Positions 16,076 through 25,537 of a stretch of 51,168 nt of DNA are shown here, piece after piece. The translations under genes and the position numbers were made by a program. Each line of letters starts with the position of its first letter. Positions within the stretch are counted from its first letter, which is position 1. The notes under the pieces are model-generated. The model was not told where the DNA came from. It was given only the letters and a program-made list of their open reading frames with translations, and ran no database searches. The DNA comes from a virus: IMG/VR virus record IMGVR_UViG_3300006999_000001, positions 1 to 51,168 of that record. One strand, written 5' to 3'.

Positions 16076-16315
16076 GTGGGACCGAACCGCTACCAGTGCT
16101 GGTGGTACAGCGAGGTCCTCGGCTGGCGGTGTGACGCCTACCCGACGCCCGGGCAGGCCCAGGGCCGCCTCGAGGACGTCCAGACCCGCGAACACTTTAC
16201 AAGGGGCCTGGTCATAGATATGCAAGAGCACCTGACGGGTCAGGGAGCTATCCCTACTCGTGAGGAGTTCGAAAGACGCCACAAACGGTACACGGAGCAA
16301 CCTAACAATGTCTGA
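16076..16315 (+). CDS. Small protein between tube and chaperone genes
   Basis: 79 residues with a GTG start after GAGGTGACGCTCG. Contains YQCWWYSEVLGWRCDAYPT and a charged C-terminal helix. It overlaps the chaperone start by 8 bases. The composition is less acidic than that of the neighbours. Tail assembly role by position only. Confidence 0.65.
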   Translation: MGPNRYQCWWYSEVLGWRCDAYPTPGQAQGRLEDVQTREHFTRGLVIDMQEHLTGQGAIPTREEFERRHKRYTEQPNNV

Positions 16316-16799
16316 CATAAGCCGCGGTGAGAAGCCCGAATGGTGGGACGAGCATCGAGACGGAAGCCGAGACGACGCGATGGTCTCCGACGAGACCGAG
16401 CGGGTGTACATCCGGGCCCCGAACCCGGAGGGTGAGGTCGTCCGGTTCTGGTTCGACGTGAAGCAGCTCACCTGGAAGGGCAAGAACAAGTACGTGAGCG
16501 AGGCGCTCAAGATCGGCGAGGACGCGACCGAGCTCCACATCGACTCGTACTACAAGAACTGCCTCGAGGCGATGATCCAGGATACCTCCGTCGACGGGGT
16601 CAGCGGGGACTCCGGTCTCTCCATCTTCCTGGCCGGGATGAGCCCGGAGCTCGGGACGAAGCTCCAGGAGGTGGCCCCGAACCCGGGTAAGGCCCTGACG
16701 GATCAGGAAGAAAAAAACTCCGACGAGCCCTTCGCGGAGGGAGTAGCGGAGGGCGATACGGGAACCCCGCCCGAGCCTACTATCAGCGACGAGCAATAG
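16308..16799 (+). CDS. Tail assembly chaperone, short form (G-like)
   Basis: 163 residues ending in an acidic tail. In siphoviruses two proteins from one start, G and the frameshift product GT, coat the tape measure during tail assembly. This gene is in the right place, between tube and tape measure, and near its 3' end carries the heptamer A AAA AAC (16712-16718) in the correct phase for a minus-one shift. The start ATG follows CCTAACA. Confidence 0.75.
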   Translation: MSDISRGEKPEWWDEHRDGSRDDAMVSDETERVYIRAPNPEGEVVRFWFDVKQLTWKGKNKYVSEALKIGEDATELHIDSYYKNCLEAMIQDTSVDGVSGDSGLSIFLAGMSPELGTKLQEVAPNPGKALTDQEEKNSDEPFAEGVAEGDTGTPPEPTISDEQ

Positions 16800-17221
16800 A
16801 GTACAAGCTCGTTGAGGAGTGGGACGGGATCACCCTCGAGGACCTGCGGGGCTCGTACACGAAGGAGGTCCGTCACCGGGAGCGGCTGACCCCGACCGCC
16901 GATCACCTCGGGGCGGCAGCCGCGGCCCTCTCCTTCCTGGCCGCCGGGGTGGCTCACGCCGGGGCCCTGCTGCTCGGGGGGATGTTCCTCGCCACCGCCC
17001 TCGGTCTGTGGTGGAAGGGTGAGGAGCTCGCCGACCGCCTGGACGTCGGGCCGGCCGTCGACGTGATCGAGCACGTCCAGCCGGGGCTCACCGATAAGGA
17101 GGTCGAAGAGTTCTCCGTCCTCCACCGGGAGTACCTGCAGATGAAAGACGAGAAGCGGGAAGAGATGCAGAAGGAGGCCCGTCAGAACAACGGCGGGGGC
17201 CGCCACCTCAACAAGCAGTAG
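16308..17221 (+). CDS. Tail assembly chaperone, frameshifted long form (GT-like)
   Basis: Reading zero frame from 16308 to AAC 16716-16718 and then one base back, the frame is open to TAG 17219-17221: about 137 plus 167 residues. The minus-one part passes EYKLVEEWDGITLEDLRGSY, two hydrophobic segments (AAAAALSFLAAGVAHAGALLL and MFLATALGLWW region) and a charged C-terminal helix. No other good start explains the downstream frame. The membrane-like hydrophobic pair is unusual for a T domain. Shifting is predicted from the heptamer and phase, not shown. Confidence 0.72.
16712..16718 (+). promoter_or_regulatory. Minus-one ribosomal frameshift site A AAA AAC
   Basis: X-XXY-YYZ slippery heptamer placed so that tandem slippage joins the chaperone frame to the downstream frame. 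The following GC-rich stretch may add structure, which I did not fold. Confidence 0.75.
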
Positions 17222-17254
17222 CCTCCCCTTTTCGAGGGCCCGAGTCGGCCGGCC

Positions 17255-17269
17255 GGGTATGGGTACAAA
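17255..17269 (+). promoter_or_regulatory. Late-type motif GGGTATGGGTACAAA
   Basis: Exact copy, 39 bases before the tape measure start, after a CGGCCGGCCGGG stretch. Confidence 0.6.
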
Positions 17270-17293
17270 TCTACCAGTAAGAGTGACCACCCT

Positions 17294-18520
17294 ATGGCCG
17301 AAGTCGGCGAACTAACCTGGATTGCGGAGATAAAGGAGATCGCCAAGTCGAAGAAGTCAGCCGAGGAGATGAGCGACGGCCTCGAGGGGCTCGCCGATCA
17401 GGCCCGCGAGACCGATGAGGCGATGGATCAGGTCGGGGACTCCTCCGGCTCACTAAGTGATAGCTTCGGGAGCCTCGGGACACAATCCGGCTTCGTCTCC
17501 GGGGCCCTCGGGCTGCTCGGGTCGGGGCTGATGCTCCTGGTCGGGCAGTTCACCTCGGCGACCACGGCGACCGGTCTCCTGACCGGGGCGGTGAAAGGAC
17601 TGTACGGATGGCTCGTCGGGGGTGGTCTCACGTCAGCGTTCGGTACGCTGGCTGGTTATGCGAGCTCCTTCATCGGCTGGCTCGCGGCCGGGTCAGCCGG
17701 GGCCCTCGCCTTCGCGGCTGCCATCGGGGCGGTGATCGGCCTCTTCGCGGTCTGGATTCTCAAGATAACCGGGGTCCTGGACTGGATAGGGAGCCTCGGG
17801 ACCGCCCTCGCCGAGTCACTACCGGGGTGGGCCAACGACGCCATCCTCGCGGTTATCAGTATCTTCGCCGGCGGGCTCGCGCTCCTCGGGGCCCTGATAA
17901 TCGGGTTTATGGAGGGCGGTTTACAGGAGGCCATCGAGAGAGGTGAGGAGGTCCTCCAGATATTCGCCGGGGCCTGGACACGGCTCATCGGCGGGATAAT
18001 GGACACCCTCAACGACTGGAAGGACGACGTTATCAGCCTCGCCGAAGGGGTCGCCGAGGACCTCGCCTCCGCGGTCACCACCGGGGTGACCGGGCTCTTC
18101 AACGCGGTCGTCCCGGACTCGATCACGCTCCCCGAATTCAGTATCGGGGGCCAGCGTATCGCGGTCGACATCCCCCACATCGGGGAGGTCGGAGCTAACG
18201 TCCCGGAAATCAGCCTCGGGGGCGACACCCTCAACTTCCCGCAGCTGGCCAGCGGGGGTATGATTGAAGAGGGCGGTGGGGCCGTCCTCCACCAGGGTGA
18301 GATGGTCCTCCCGGCTGACGTGAGCCAGGACGTGATCGCGGCCCTCCGTTCCTCCGGCGGAAGCGGGGGAGCGGGGACGACCCTCAACATCGAGCGCCAG
18401 GTGATCGAGATCGGCGACCAGTCCATCGACCTCTCCGAGCTGACCCGGACGCAGATGGAGACGCTCGCAGACCTGATCGCCGAAAAGCAGGGCGACGAGC
18501 TCACCACACTCATCGGGTGA
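17294..18520 (+). CDS. Tape measure protein
   Basis: 408 residues. A helical N-terminus is followed by a long hydrophobic, Gly/Ala-rich middle (about 60-220, for example GALAFAAAIGAVIGLFAVWI), then a C-terminal part with GGMIEEGGGAVLHQGEMVLP, a motif often seen at the end of tape measures. The protein sets tail length; at roughly 1.5 angstrom per residue this would give a tail of about 60 nm, a rule-of-thumb estimate. Its position behind the chaperones agrees. Confidence 0.82.
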   Translation: MAEVGELTWIAEIKEIAKSKKSAEEMSDGLEGLADQARETDEAMDQVGDSSGSLSDSFGSLGTQSGFVSGALGLLGSGLMLLVGQFTSATTATGLLTGAVKGLYGWLVGGGLTSAFGTLAGYASSFIGWLAAGSAGALAFAAAIGAVIGLFAVWILKITGVLDWIGSLGTALAESLPGWANDAILAVISIFAGGLALLGALIIGFMEGGLQEAIERGEEVLQIFAGAWTRLIGGIMDTLNDWKDDVISLAEGVAEDLASAVTTGVTGLFNAVVPDSITLPEFSIGGQRIAVDIPHIGEVGANVPEISLGGDTLNFPQLASGGMIEEGGGAVLHQGEMVLPADVSQDVIAALRSSGGSGGAGTTLNIERQVIEIGDQSIDLSELTRTQMETLADLIAEKQGDELTTLIG

Positions 18521-18526
18521 TAAAGA

Positions 18527-19009
18527 ATGCCAGACGACACCACCGACCTGGACGTACAGCTGATCCGGAACGACGGGACCGACACGTTCAACCTCAAGGT
18601 GAACAAGTGGGACCGTCAGATCGGGAACAACATCGTGACGAAGGGCATCCTCGGGGTGGCCGGCGACCTCTCCGGTAAGGAGGTGAACATCGGCTTCGAG
18701 AAGTACACCCTGGACGGGAAGCTCAACAACACCCAGGACGGGACGTACCCGACCGGCGGGAACTACCCGGACATCGACACCAACACCTGGGAGCGGGCGA
18801 CCGAGAAGGAGATGGCCCTGGCTCACGCCGCTCGGGTGTGGGGTCCGGACGCTTCTGACGGCTTCGACACCGTGGAGATCGGCCCGCGGACCCTCGGGGT
18901 TATGATAAGCAAACTGTCGACCACCGAGAACCGCTCAAAGACGGGGCCCGAGCAGTACAGCTTCACCGTCGAGCTCACGCACGCCGACGTGTACGTGGGG
19001 GACGACTGA
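18527..19009 (+). CDS. Distal tail or baseplate protein
   Basis: 160 residues, beta-rich, located between tape measure and hub. The sequence includes DVQLIRNDGTDTFNLKV at the start and YSFTVELTHADVYVG at the end, similar in layout to small distal tail proteins that link tube and hub. No firm family call. The next gene starts one base after its stop. Confidence 0.6.
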   Translation: MPDDTTDLDVQLIRNDGTDTFNLKVNKWDRQIGNNIVTKGILGVAGDLSGKEVNIGFEKYTLDGKLNNTQDGTYPTGGNYPDIDTNTWERATEKEMALAHAARVWGPDASDGFDTVEIGPRTLGVMISKLSTTENRSKTGPEQYSFTVELTHADVYVGDD

Positions 19010-19010
19010 T

Positions 19011-20435
19011 ATGGTGAGCGTCACCATCGCCGGGCAGGAGCCTGACGCCCTGATCGACGTGGAGACCAGCTCCCAGACCGGGGACCTCGGTCAGACCACT
19101 ATCGTGGTCGGGTCGACCTCGTTCAACAAGCAGACCTTCGGGAGCGGTGACAAGGTGACGATCACCCGGCCGAACGATGAGGACTGGAACGGGTACGTCA
19201 CCGGGAAGCCGACTCGGGCTGATAGCGGAACCCTCGAGATCGAGGCCCTGGACACCCGGTACGAGCTCAAGAACCTGGACGTCTACCGGGTGTTCTACGA
19301 CAAGGACGACGGTGAGATAATTCGGTCCGCGGTGACCGAGCAGGCCGACGGGCTCGGTGAGGTTCGAGTCCACGAAGGAGACGACCTCTCCGGATGGACC
19401 GGCGACACGCCGTACTTCGAGCTCGCCGGGCTCGAAACAAAACAGATTCACGACCGGGGCTCCGACCTCATCTTCCTGGGCATCCCGAGCGGGTCCTCCG
19501 GGAGCTATGAGGCGACCTTCTCGGACGTCCCCGGCTTCGCCATCCCGGGTGACGGTCAGCTCCTCCGGCTGGAGACCCGGCTGCTCGTGAACGACCCCGG
19601 GAACCAGATAACCGGGCAGATCGAGCTCCGAGACAACGCCGGGAACCAGTACGTGTGGGAGGTGGAGTACCGCGGGACTGACTTCAACGAGTACGAGCTC
19701 AAAGCCGAGGATGCTGACCCTGACGGAGAGGTCGGCAGCGACGGAACCCTCGAGTACCGGTTCGAGGTGAGCGGGGAGCTCACCGACAACGTCGGCATCG
19801 TGATCGACTACGCCTCAACGTACCCGTACCAGCTGACGGACCGTTCCGGTTCGAGTATAACCGTGAACAACGTCGGAGACACCGGTCGGTCGATCACCCG
19901 GCGGGTCGATAAGTCGGCCCTCGAGATACTCCAGGACCTCCAGACCGAGAACGGGTACACCAGCTGGATAGATTCGAACGAGGACCTTCACTTCGAGCAG
20001 GCCGGCGGGAGCGGCCCCGGCCTCCAGATCGTCAGGGGGACGACCGCGGTCACGAAGGCCGACTTCAACACGAAGTACGACACCGTGAAGAACAAGGTCA
20101 CCGTCCAGGGGGCCGGGAACGTACAGCGGACGCTCCGTGATCCCGGGTCCATCGCCTTCTACGGGGTGGCCCCGCGCAGCGAGCCCCTGGTCGATGAGAC
20201 TATCCAGACAAACAGCGAGGCCGAGGACCGCGGTCGGGGCTTCCTCGAGGAGAACGCCTGGAACGACACGGTCGCAACTTTTGAGGTGGCCAACACCGAG
20301 TTCCAGCAACTCTCAAAGGGCGACTCGGTGTACGTCAGCTGGCCCCCGCAGAACCTGGACGGGGACTTCGTGGTCAACTCCAAGAGCGTCGACAAGTCCG
20401 GCATCGTCTCCCTGGACCTGGGGGTGAGGGTCTGA
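19011..20435 (+). CDS. Tail hub protein
   Basis: 474 residues. The N-terminal 90 residues (VTIAGQ--LIDVETSSQTGDLGQTTI, GDKVTITRPND) and the C-terminal repeat of similar strands (GDSVYVSWPPQNLDGDFVVNSKS) resemble gp27/gpD-type baseplate hubs. The middle carries a jelly-roll-like insertion (about 120-260) that could bind sugars. It overlaps the next start as TGATG. Confidence 0.68.
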   Translation: MVSVTIAGQEPDALIDVETSSQTGDLGQTTIVVGSTSFNKQTFGSGDKVTITRPNDEDWNGYVTGKPTRADSGTLEIEALDTRYELKNLDVYRVFYDKDDGEIIRSAVTEQADGLGEVRVHEGDDLSGWTGDTPYFELAGLETKQIHDRGSDLIFLGIPSGSSGSYEATFSDVPGFAIPGDGQLLRLETRLLVNDPGNQITGQIELRDNAGNQYVWEVEYRGTDFNEYELKAEDADPDGEVGSDGTLEYRFEVSGELTDNVGIVIDYASTYPYQLTDRSGSSITVNNVGDTGRSITRRVDKSALEILQDLQTENGYTSWIDSNEDLHFEQAGGSGPGLQIVRGTTAVTKADFNTKYDTVKNKVTVQGAGNVQRTLRDPGSIAFYGVAPRSEPLVDETIQTNSEAEDRGRGFLEENAWNDTVATFEVANTEFQQLSKGDSVYVSWPPQNLDGDFVVNSKSVDKSGIVSLDLGVRV

Positions 20436-21283
20436 TGGCCGACCTCTCATCGGATAAGAAGCTGGTGTGGCTCGGCTTCAAGAACCCGCAGCAGGACGTG
20501 AACCAGGCCGGGACGGACCTCCAGAAGCTCAAAGACAACGTCGGGGACTTCGGGACCTTCCAGGATCAGCTGGACGCCTACGACCTCGACGGCGACGGGA
20601 GCGATGAGGATATCTCGGACTTCACGCAGTTTAAGACCTACCTCGAGGACAACGGCTTCACCTCCCTCGAGGCCGACTCATTCATCCAGAAAATCAAAAA
20701 CAGCTTTGAGGATGCTGACGAGGACGGGTCAAAGTACGGCGACTTCGAGACGTACGTCCAGGACACCGCGACCTCCTACGAGGAGCTGCAGTCGCAGTTC
20801 GGCTCAACGTCAGGTATGACCGGAGAGACCGAAACCGCCGACGGCGAGAAGGTCACCGGGATTATCTTCCACGAGGAGGTCGGGGTCAGCAAGGACGGGG
20901 TGAACGTCCCCCCCGGAACCACCGAGATTATCGGGAACCGAATCGAGTTCTCCCAGACCGATCAGATCGAGACGGGCGAGCCGCTTATGTCGTACAGCAA
21001 CCTCCAGGTGAGCGAAACGACACCGTACACGTACGAGACGATCACGATCAGTGCGGACCTCGAGAACATCGGGGACGTGAGCGGTGACGCCTACCCGCAG
21101 CTGAAAGTCGACGGTGAGGTAGTGAAGGCCCAGGGCCCTATCTTCCTCTTTAACGGCGAGTCGACCACCGTGGAGTTCGAGTACAGCTTCGAGGAGCTGG
21201 TGAGCGTCGAAATGACCATCGACACCCTCGAGTCGCAAACGGTCTCGGTGATCCCGCCGATCCTGGGAGGGTACATCCGATAA
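20435..21283 (+). CDS. Baseplate or fibre protein with Ig-like domain
   Basis: 282 residues. The first half is helical and very Asp-rich; the second half (from about 190) has NLQVSETTPYTYETITISADLENIG and GESTTVEFEYSFEE, a CARDB-type Ig-like strand pattern used in adhesive structures. It lies in the tail-tip cluster and is coupled on both sides (TGATG, TAATG). Confidence 0.65.
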   Translation: MADLSSDKKLVWLGFKNPQQDVNQAGTDLQKLKDNVGDFGTFQDQLDAYDLDGDGSDEDISDFTQFKTYLEDNGFTSLEADSFIQKIKNSFEDADEDGSKYGDFETYVQDTATSYEELQSQFGSTSGMTGETETADGEKVTGIIFHEEVGVSKDGVNVPPGTTEIIGNRIEFSQTDQIETGEPLMSYSNLQVSETTPYTYETITISADLENIGDVSGDAYPQLKVDGEVVKAQGPIFLFNGESTTVEFEYSFEELVSVEMTIDTLESQTVSVIPPILGGYIR

Positions 21284-22263
21284 TGCCACGAAGAATTGAG
21301 GAGACGGTTGCGGAGAACCGGTCCGGACAGAAGCGCCTCGAGGGGTACGCCATCGAGGTTAGTTCTGACGCCACCCGCGACTACGTGTTCACCGGGAACA
21401 CCGTGGAGGTCGGCGTCGGTGTTGAGGTGTACACCCGCCCGCTCCGGACCTCGCTCATAATGGGCCACCCGGACTCGGCCCAGGGGATGGGGCGGGGAGA
21501 GGTCGGCGATCACCGCGGGGACTGGACCCTCGTCACCGACACCGAGGAGTCCGGTGAGTTCACGACCGGCGGGCGGGGGACCGTGGTCGACGCCCTGGCC
21601 GGTGGGCAGATCGGGCTCGCGGCCCTGGCGGTCGGCTCAAGCTCAACCGCGGCCGGGACCGGGAACACCTCCCTCGGCTCACCGAGCGGGACGAACTTCG
21701 CGTTCGGGACCAAGGACGCCTCGAACGTGACCCGGGCCCAGGCCCCATTCCTCTTCTCGGAGTTCGGTGACGTCGTGACCGAGTACGGAGTTGAGGATCA
21801 GGACGGGACGCTTATGTGCCGGCTGACCACTACCGCGGTCGACCCGGCAGCCGACGAGGAGCTCAAGGCCGAGGTTACCTTCGAGTTTAACGGCGACGGC
21901 ATCGGGGACTCCGTTATCACCGACGCGGGTGAGAAGGGGCTGGCCGACGCCATCCAGATACAAAGCGAGACCGTCGGCCTGTGGGAGGTGGCCCTCGGGA
22001 CCGGAACGACTGACCCGAAGAAGTCGGATACTTCCCTCACCAACGAGCAGGACCGGAAGCGGGCCTCACGGGAGGGCGGTTCGGAGACCGTTCGGGCGTC
22101 CACCAAGTGGTACAAGAGTGAGCCGGCCGGGCAGCCCCTGGACGTGAGCGAGCTCGGGGTGTTCGACTTCGACGGAAACCTGGTGTGGTTCGGGACGTTC
22201 GACCCGTTCGAGAAGAACGAGGCGTTCCCGTTCCAGGGCGGGGCTCAAATCCGTATCATATAG
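21283..22263 (+). CDS. Tail tip protein
   Basis: 326 residues, mostly beta with many Gly/Thr/Ser, including GQIGLAALAVGSSSTAAG and a C-terminal LGVFDFDGNLVWFGTF segment. The pattern resembles baseplate wedge or receptor-binding scaffold proteins, but no family is recognised. It ends shortly before a GC hairpin and a late-type motif. Confidence 0.6.
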   Translation: MPRRIEETVAENRSGQKRLEGYAIEVSSDATRDYVFTGNTVEVGVGVEVYTRPLRTSLIMGHPDSAQGMGRGEVGDHRGDWTLVTDTEESGEFTTGGRGTVVDALAGGQIGLAALAVGSSSTAAGTGNTSLGSPSGTNFAFGTKDASNVTRAQAPFLFSEFGDVVTEYGVEDQDGTLMCRLTTTAVDPAADEELKAEVTFEFNGDGIGDSVITDAGEKGLADAIQIQSETVGLWEVALGTGTTDPKKSDTSLTNEQDRKRASREGGSETVRASTKWYKSEPAGQPLDVSELGVFDFDGNLVWFGTFDPFEKNEAFPFQGGAQIRII

Positions 22264-22281
22264 CGGCCGGGCTCCGCGGCC

Positions 22282-22296
22282 GGGTATGGGTACAAA
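22282..22296 (+). promoter_or_regulatory. Late-type motif GGGTATGGGTACAAA
   Basis: Exact copy, 30 bases before the large fibre gene. It is preceded by CGGCC-GGGCTCCGC-GGCCG (22264-22282), a possible hairpin ending the previous transcript. Confidence 0.62.
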
Positions 22297-22311
22297 TCTA
22301 CGGAGTAAGAG

Positions 22312-24249
22312 ATGCCATCCGCTCCCAAGCTCGAGGCCCCGCAGGGCCAGCCACTCTTCGACGTACAGTTCCGGGCGATCAGCGAGTCCCTGGCCGGGAA
22401 CGGCGTCCTCACAAACAGCGACCTCGAGGTGACCGACGGGGCTAACGCCCTCGAGATCGACGTCGCGGCCGGGACCGCATACTACGTCGCCACCGAGTAC
22501 AGCTTCGCCGGGGCAGCGCCGGCCGCGACCCTCTCCGCGGGGGACGCGAACTACGACCGGTGGGATACGGTCGCGTTCGATACCGCCGACCAGACGATCA
22601 CGGTCCGCGAAGGGGTCGCCGAGCAGTACCCGACCCCACCTGACATCGCGGGTGGTGAGCTGCTCCTGGCCATCGTGTACGTCCCGGCCGGGGCGACTGA
22701 CATCGGAGCCTCGAATATCCTCAACTGGCGGGCGAAGTTCTCCAACGAGGCCGAGGAGGTTCACTACGACGATACGCCCGGGGTGTACGGCATCGACAAC
22801 GTGGAGGCCGCGCTCGATGAGCTCCAGGAGGCCGCGCAAATCACGGCCTACCCGCTCGATATCGCAACCGACACCGAGGCCAATCAGTACCCGCTCGCCA
22901 ACTCCGACCTGGCAAACTCCACGATCACGGTGACCGCGGGGACCGCCCTGACTACCTCGAACGAGCAGATCGGCCTCGGCGGAAGTGCGACCCTCTCCAT
23001 CTCGGCCGGGGCCATCGGCCTCACCGAGCTCAACTCACCGTTCGCGCTCCCGTCGATCAGCGATATGGACGCCGGCGGAAACGACCTCGAGGATCAGGGA
23101 ACCACCATTTGGGACACTTCCGAGGGCGTCGTCCCGAGGCCCCAGGTGGACGATGAGCGAACCACCTCCGGCCCCCACACCGCGAACGTCACCACCTCCG
23201 GTGAGGAGGTCGTTCTGGTCGACACCTCTGGCGGGGTGGTCACCGTCACCCTCGCCTCGGCTGACGCGAACAACGGGAACTTCGTTTCGGTGGTGGACGT
23301 CGCAGGGGCCGCTTCAACGAAGCCGATCACGGTCGACACCGAGGGCTCCGAGACCATCGACGGGAACGGCTCACAAGAGATGGCCAACAACTACGGGGCC
23401 CTGATCGTCGCCTCGGACGGGGCCAACTGGTTCACGGCCGGCGGGAGTGCGGCTGGGGGCGGAGTCAACGTTGAGGACGACGGGGCGTCGGTTCTGGACG
23501 GGGCCTCCGGCCTGGACTTCGGGACGGACCTCGCCGTGACAGACAACGGCGACGGAACGGTGACCGTCGACTCCGACGCTGCCGGTGTGAACGTCCTGGC
23601 GACCGGGACCTTCACGCATACCGGAGGGTCAGCAACGAGCGAGACCATCGCCGGGGTCACGACCGACCAGACCGCGAACCTGTACGTTGAGGTCGGCGTC
23701 GATGCCGACCCCTCCTTCTCCGCGAACTACGCCTGGGACTATACCTGGGGTGAGGCCTGGGACGACACCAATTCGCAGAAGGACGTCACCATCGACGCGG
23801 CCTGGGATACTGACCCCGGCTCCGGGAACGACGTGGTCCTGGACTACCGGATTTATACGCTCGACGTGAGCATCAGCAAGTCCCGGATACAGAACCTGGT
23901 CGACTCACCGAATGGGCACATCCCCACGGCCCTCCTCGAGGACACCGAGTCGGTCGAAAACAGCGTTCCCGTACCGGACGGCGAGTCCCTGAAAGTGTAC
24001 CGGTGGGGGGCGTACCTGATCGCCGACGGGACCACACCAAGCGGAGTTGAGGTACAGCTCCTGGACGGGGGCGACTCCGTACAGGCCAGCGAAAACACCG
24101 CGAACACCGAGAGCACGAGCACGCCGGTGGCTCAACACGGGAACGCGAGCGGGAGCCTCTCAATCTTCAAACTCCGGATAACGAACCAAAGCGGGGCGAA
24201 CTACGCGACCGACGGCATCGGGGGCTTCTTCGCCTACGTGGTGGAATAA
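22312..24249 (+). CDS. Large tail fibre protein
   Basis: 645 residues, low in Lys, rich in Thr, Ser, Gly and Ala. The N-terminal 220 residues look like a baseplate-binding domain; the middle contains beta-solenoid-like and coat-like repeats (VVTVTLASADANNGNFVSVV, GDGTVTVDS); the end (VEVQLLDGGDSVQASENTA) looks like an exposed receptor-binding head. Probably binds the host S-layer or its glycans, by inference from size and place. Confidence 0.7.
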   Translation: MPSAPKLEAPQGQPLFDVQFRAISESLAGNGVLTNSDLEVTDGANALEIDVAAGTAYYVATEYSFAGAAPAATLSAGDANYDRWDTVAFDTADQTITVREGVAEQYPTPPDIAGGELLLAIVYVPAGATDIGASNILNWRAKFSNEAEEVHYDDTPGVYGIDNVEAALDELQEAAQITAYPLDIATDTEANQYPLANSDLANSTITVTAGTALTTSNEQIGLGGSATLSISAGAIGLTELNSPFALPSISDMDAGGNDLEDQGTTIWDTSEGVVPRPQVDDERTTSGPHTANVTTSGEEVVLVDTSGGVVTVTLASADANNGNFVSVVDVAGAASTKPITVDTEGSETIDGNGSQEMANNYGALIVASDGANWFTAGGSAAGGGVNVEDDGASVLDGASGLDFGTDLAVTDNGDGTVTVDSDAAGVNVLATGTFTHTGGSATSETIAGVTTDQTANLYVEVGVDADPSFSANYAWDYTWGEAWDDTNSQKDVTIDAAWDTDPGSGNDVVLDYRIYTLDVSISKSRIQNLVDSPNGHIPTALLEDTESVENSVPVPDGESLKVYRWGAYLIADGTTPSGVEVQLLDGGDSVQASENTANTESTSTPVAQHGNASGSLSIFKLRITNQSGANYATDGIGGFFAYVVE

Positions 24250-24250
24250 G

Positions 24251-24721
24251 ATGGCCCGAGGAATTGACGTCGACGGCCGCGGGGTGAAGGTCACGGCGGA
24301 AGCGGTGGAGTCGGGTGTGATCGATGAGGGGCTCCCCGTAACGAAGAACTGGGAGACCCCGACCGTAGCGGACGACGGGAGCCGAAGTGGCGATGGCCAT
24401 CTCACCGTTGACGATGACACGGGGACGTACTGCGTCCTGGACTCCGGCGACCCCGGGTATATCACCCACACGCCACCGGGCGAGTACAAGAATATCAGGT
24501 ACGACTTCAACAGTACCTCCGGGAACATCCACGTCGATTTAGTGGATGAGGGGGTCCGGGTGAAGGAGAACTGGAACCCGAACGGCTCGGGTTGGTATGA
24601 AATCAACCTGGAGACGAAGACGGGCGGGAGCATCCTCACGACCACTTCCGATTATAAAGTGACAGTTGACGACTCAACGAACAAGCGAGTCGCGGAGACG
24701 GACGTGGATACTGACGTATAG
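24251..24721 (+). CDS. Fibre accessory protein
   Basis: 156 residues, beta-rich, one base after the large fibre gene. Contains HLTVDDDTGTYCVLDSGDPG and NIRYDFNSTSGNIHVDLV strands typical of fibre tips or fibre-assembly factors. Function inferred from neighbours only. Confidence 0.62.
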   Translation: MARGIDVDGRGVKVTAEAVESGVIDEGLPVTKNWETPTVADDGSRSGDGHLTVDDDTGTYCVLDSGDPGYITHTPPGEYKNIRYDFNSTSGNIHVDLVDEGVRVKENWNPNGSGWYEINLETKTGGSILTTTSDYKVTVDDSTNKRVAETDVDTDV

Positions 24722-24725
24722 GACG

Positions 24726-25430
24726 ATGCCAGGATCAGAATTCGTATATGAGTCGGGAGAAGCCGTGAACGTCGGGAGCCACGGCGAGAACGACTTTGTA
24801 TTCGCCAGCGGTGAACCGGTCTCCGACACCGGGGACAGCGAGCTCGTGTTCGAGTCCGGCGTCGGCCTCGGCGGGGGTCAGGGATGGACGATCACCATCA
24901 GCGACTCGAACGGGAAAGAGTCGGGCAGTCTGCAGGTGATCGAGCGGGACCAGACCGTGGAGGAATTCTACGGGTACGAGACCGGCAGCCCGGTATCGAG
25001 TGCTGGCGGTGAGGCCGGGACCGAATTCGCGCAGGACGGTTACCTGACGTGGATGGTGTACCGGAACACCGGGACCGGGACCCTTAGCCTGGTGGTCGTG
25101 TACGACGAACACGGAGGTAGTTATGAGGGGAGCGGGAGCAGCCCGTTCGACGTATCGTACGACGGTCTCGCCAGCAGTACGAGCATCGCGGTTCGGGACG
25201 ACGACTCGGACTCTTACTCGTTGAACCCACCGAGCGGGTACACGGCTCACACCTGGGGTGGGAATAACACCGACGGCGTGGTGTTCAAGGACGCGTTCGA
25301 CGGCGAATTAACCATCTCTCTTGGCAGCTCCCTCGGTGACTTCTACTCGGCCCGAGGCATCGGTGAGAATAAGGACACCGTGTCGCGGGCGGTGATCGAG
25401 AACGAGACGACGATCACCATCTCGATATAG
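24726..25430 (+). CDS. Receptor-binding type fibre protein with short repeats
   Basis: 234 residues starting MPGSEFVYESGEAV. Three spaced copies of the repeat [SN]-[ED]-[FL]-V-[FY]-x-SG (SEFVYESGEAV, NDFVFASGEPV, SELVFESGVGL) open the protein, then a beta-rich, Gly/Ser-rich domain follows. Such repeats form thin stalks. It is the last gene of the tail cluster, a usual position for host-specificity proteins. A longer in-frame start at 24666 would overlap the previous gene by 56 bases and is less likely. Confidence 0.65.
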   Translation: MPGSEFVYESGEAVNVGSHGENDFVFASGEPVSDTGDSELVFESGVGLGGGQGWTITISDSNGKESGSLQVIERDQTVEEFYGYETGSPVSSAGGEAGTEFAQDGYLTWMVYRNTGTGTLSLVVVYDEHGGSYEGSGSSPFDVSYDGLASSTSIAVRDDDSDSYSLNPPSGYTAHTWGGNNTDGVVFKDAFDGELTISLGSSLGDFYSARGIGENKDTVSRAVIENETTITISI

Positions 25431-25537
25431 TAGCCTCCGGAGGGGGTCCCCTGGCTGTACGGTAAAGTAAATATCCCCGACCTTCCTTCTACCGTACAAG
25501 TAATGGATTTTCCCTCACCAATCAGGTGTTCTCCCGT
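25431..25537 (+). promoter_or_regulatory. Intergenic hairpin and TATA-like box before membrane genes
   Basis: CCTCCGGAGGGGG (25434-25446) just after the fibre stop can fold and may end the structural transcript. GGTAAAGTAAATATCC further on is an AT-rich box suited to start a transcript of the membrane protein pair. Confidence 0.45.

Noticed and set aside
16949-17221. Independent 90-residue gene starting at GTG 16949
   Set aside because: The frame is open far upstream to the slippery heptamer and no ribosome site precedes 16949.
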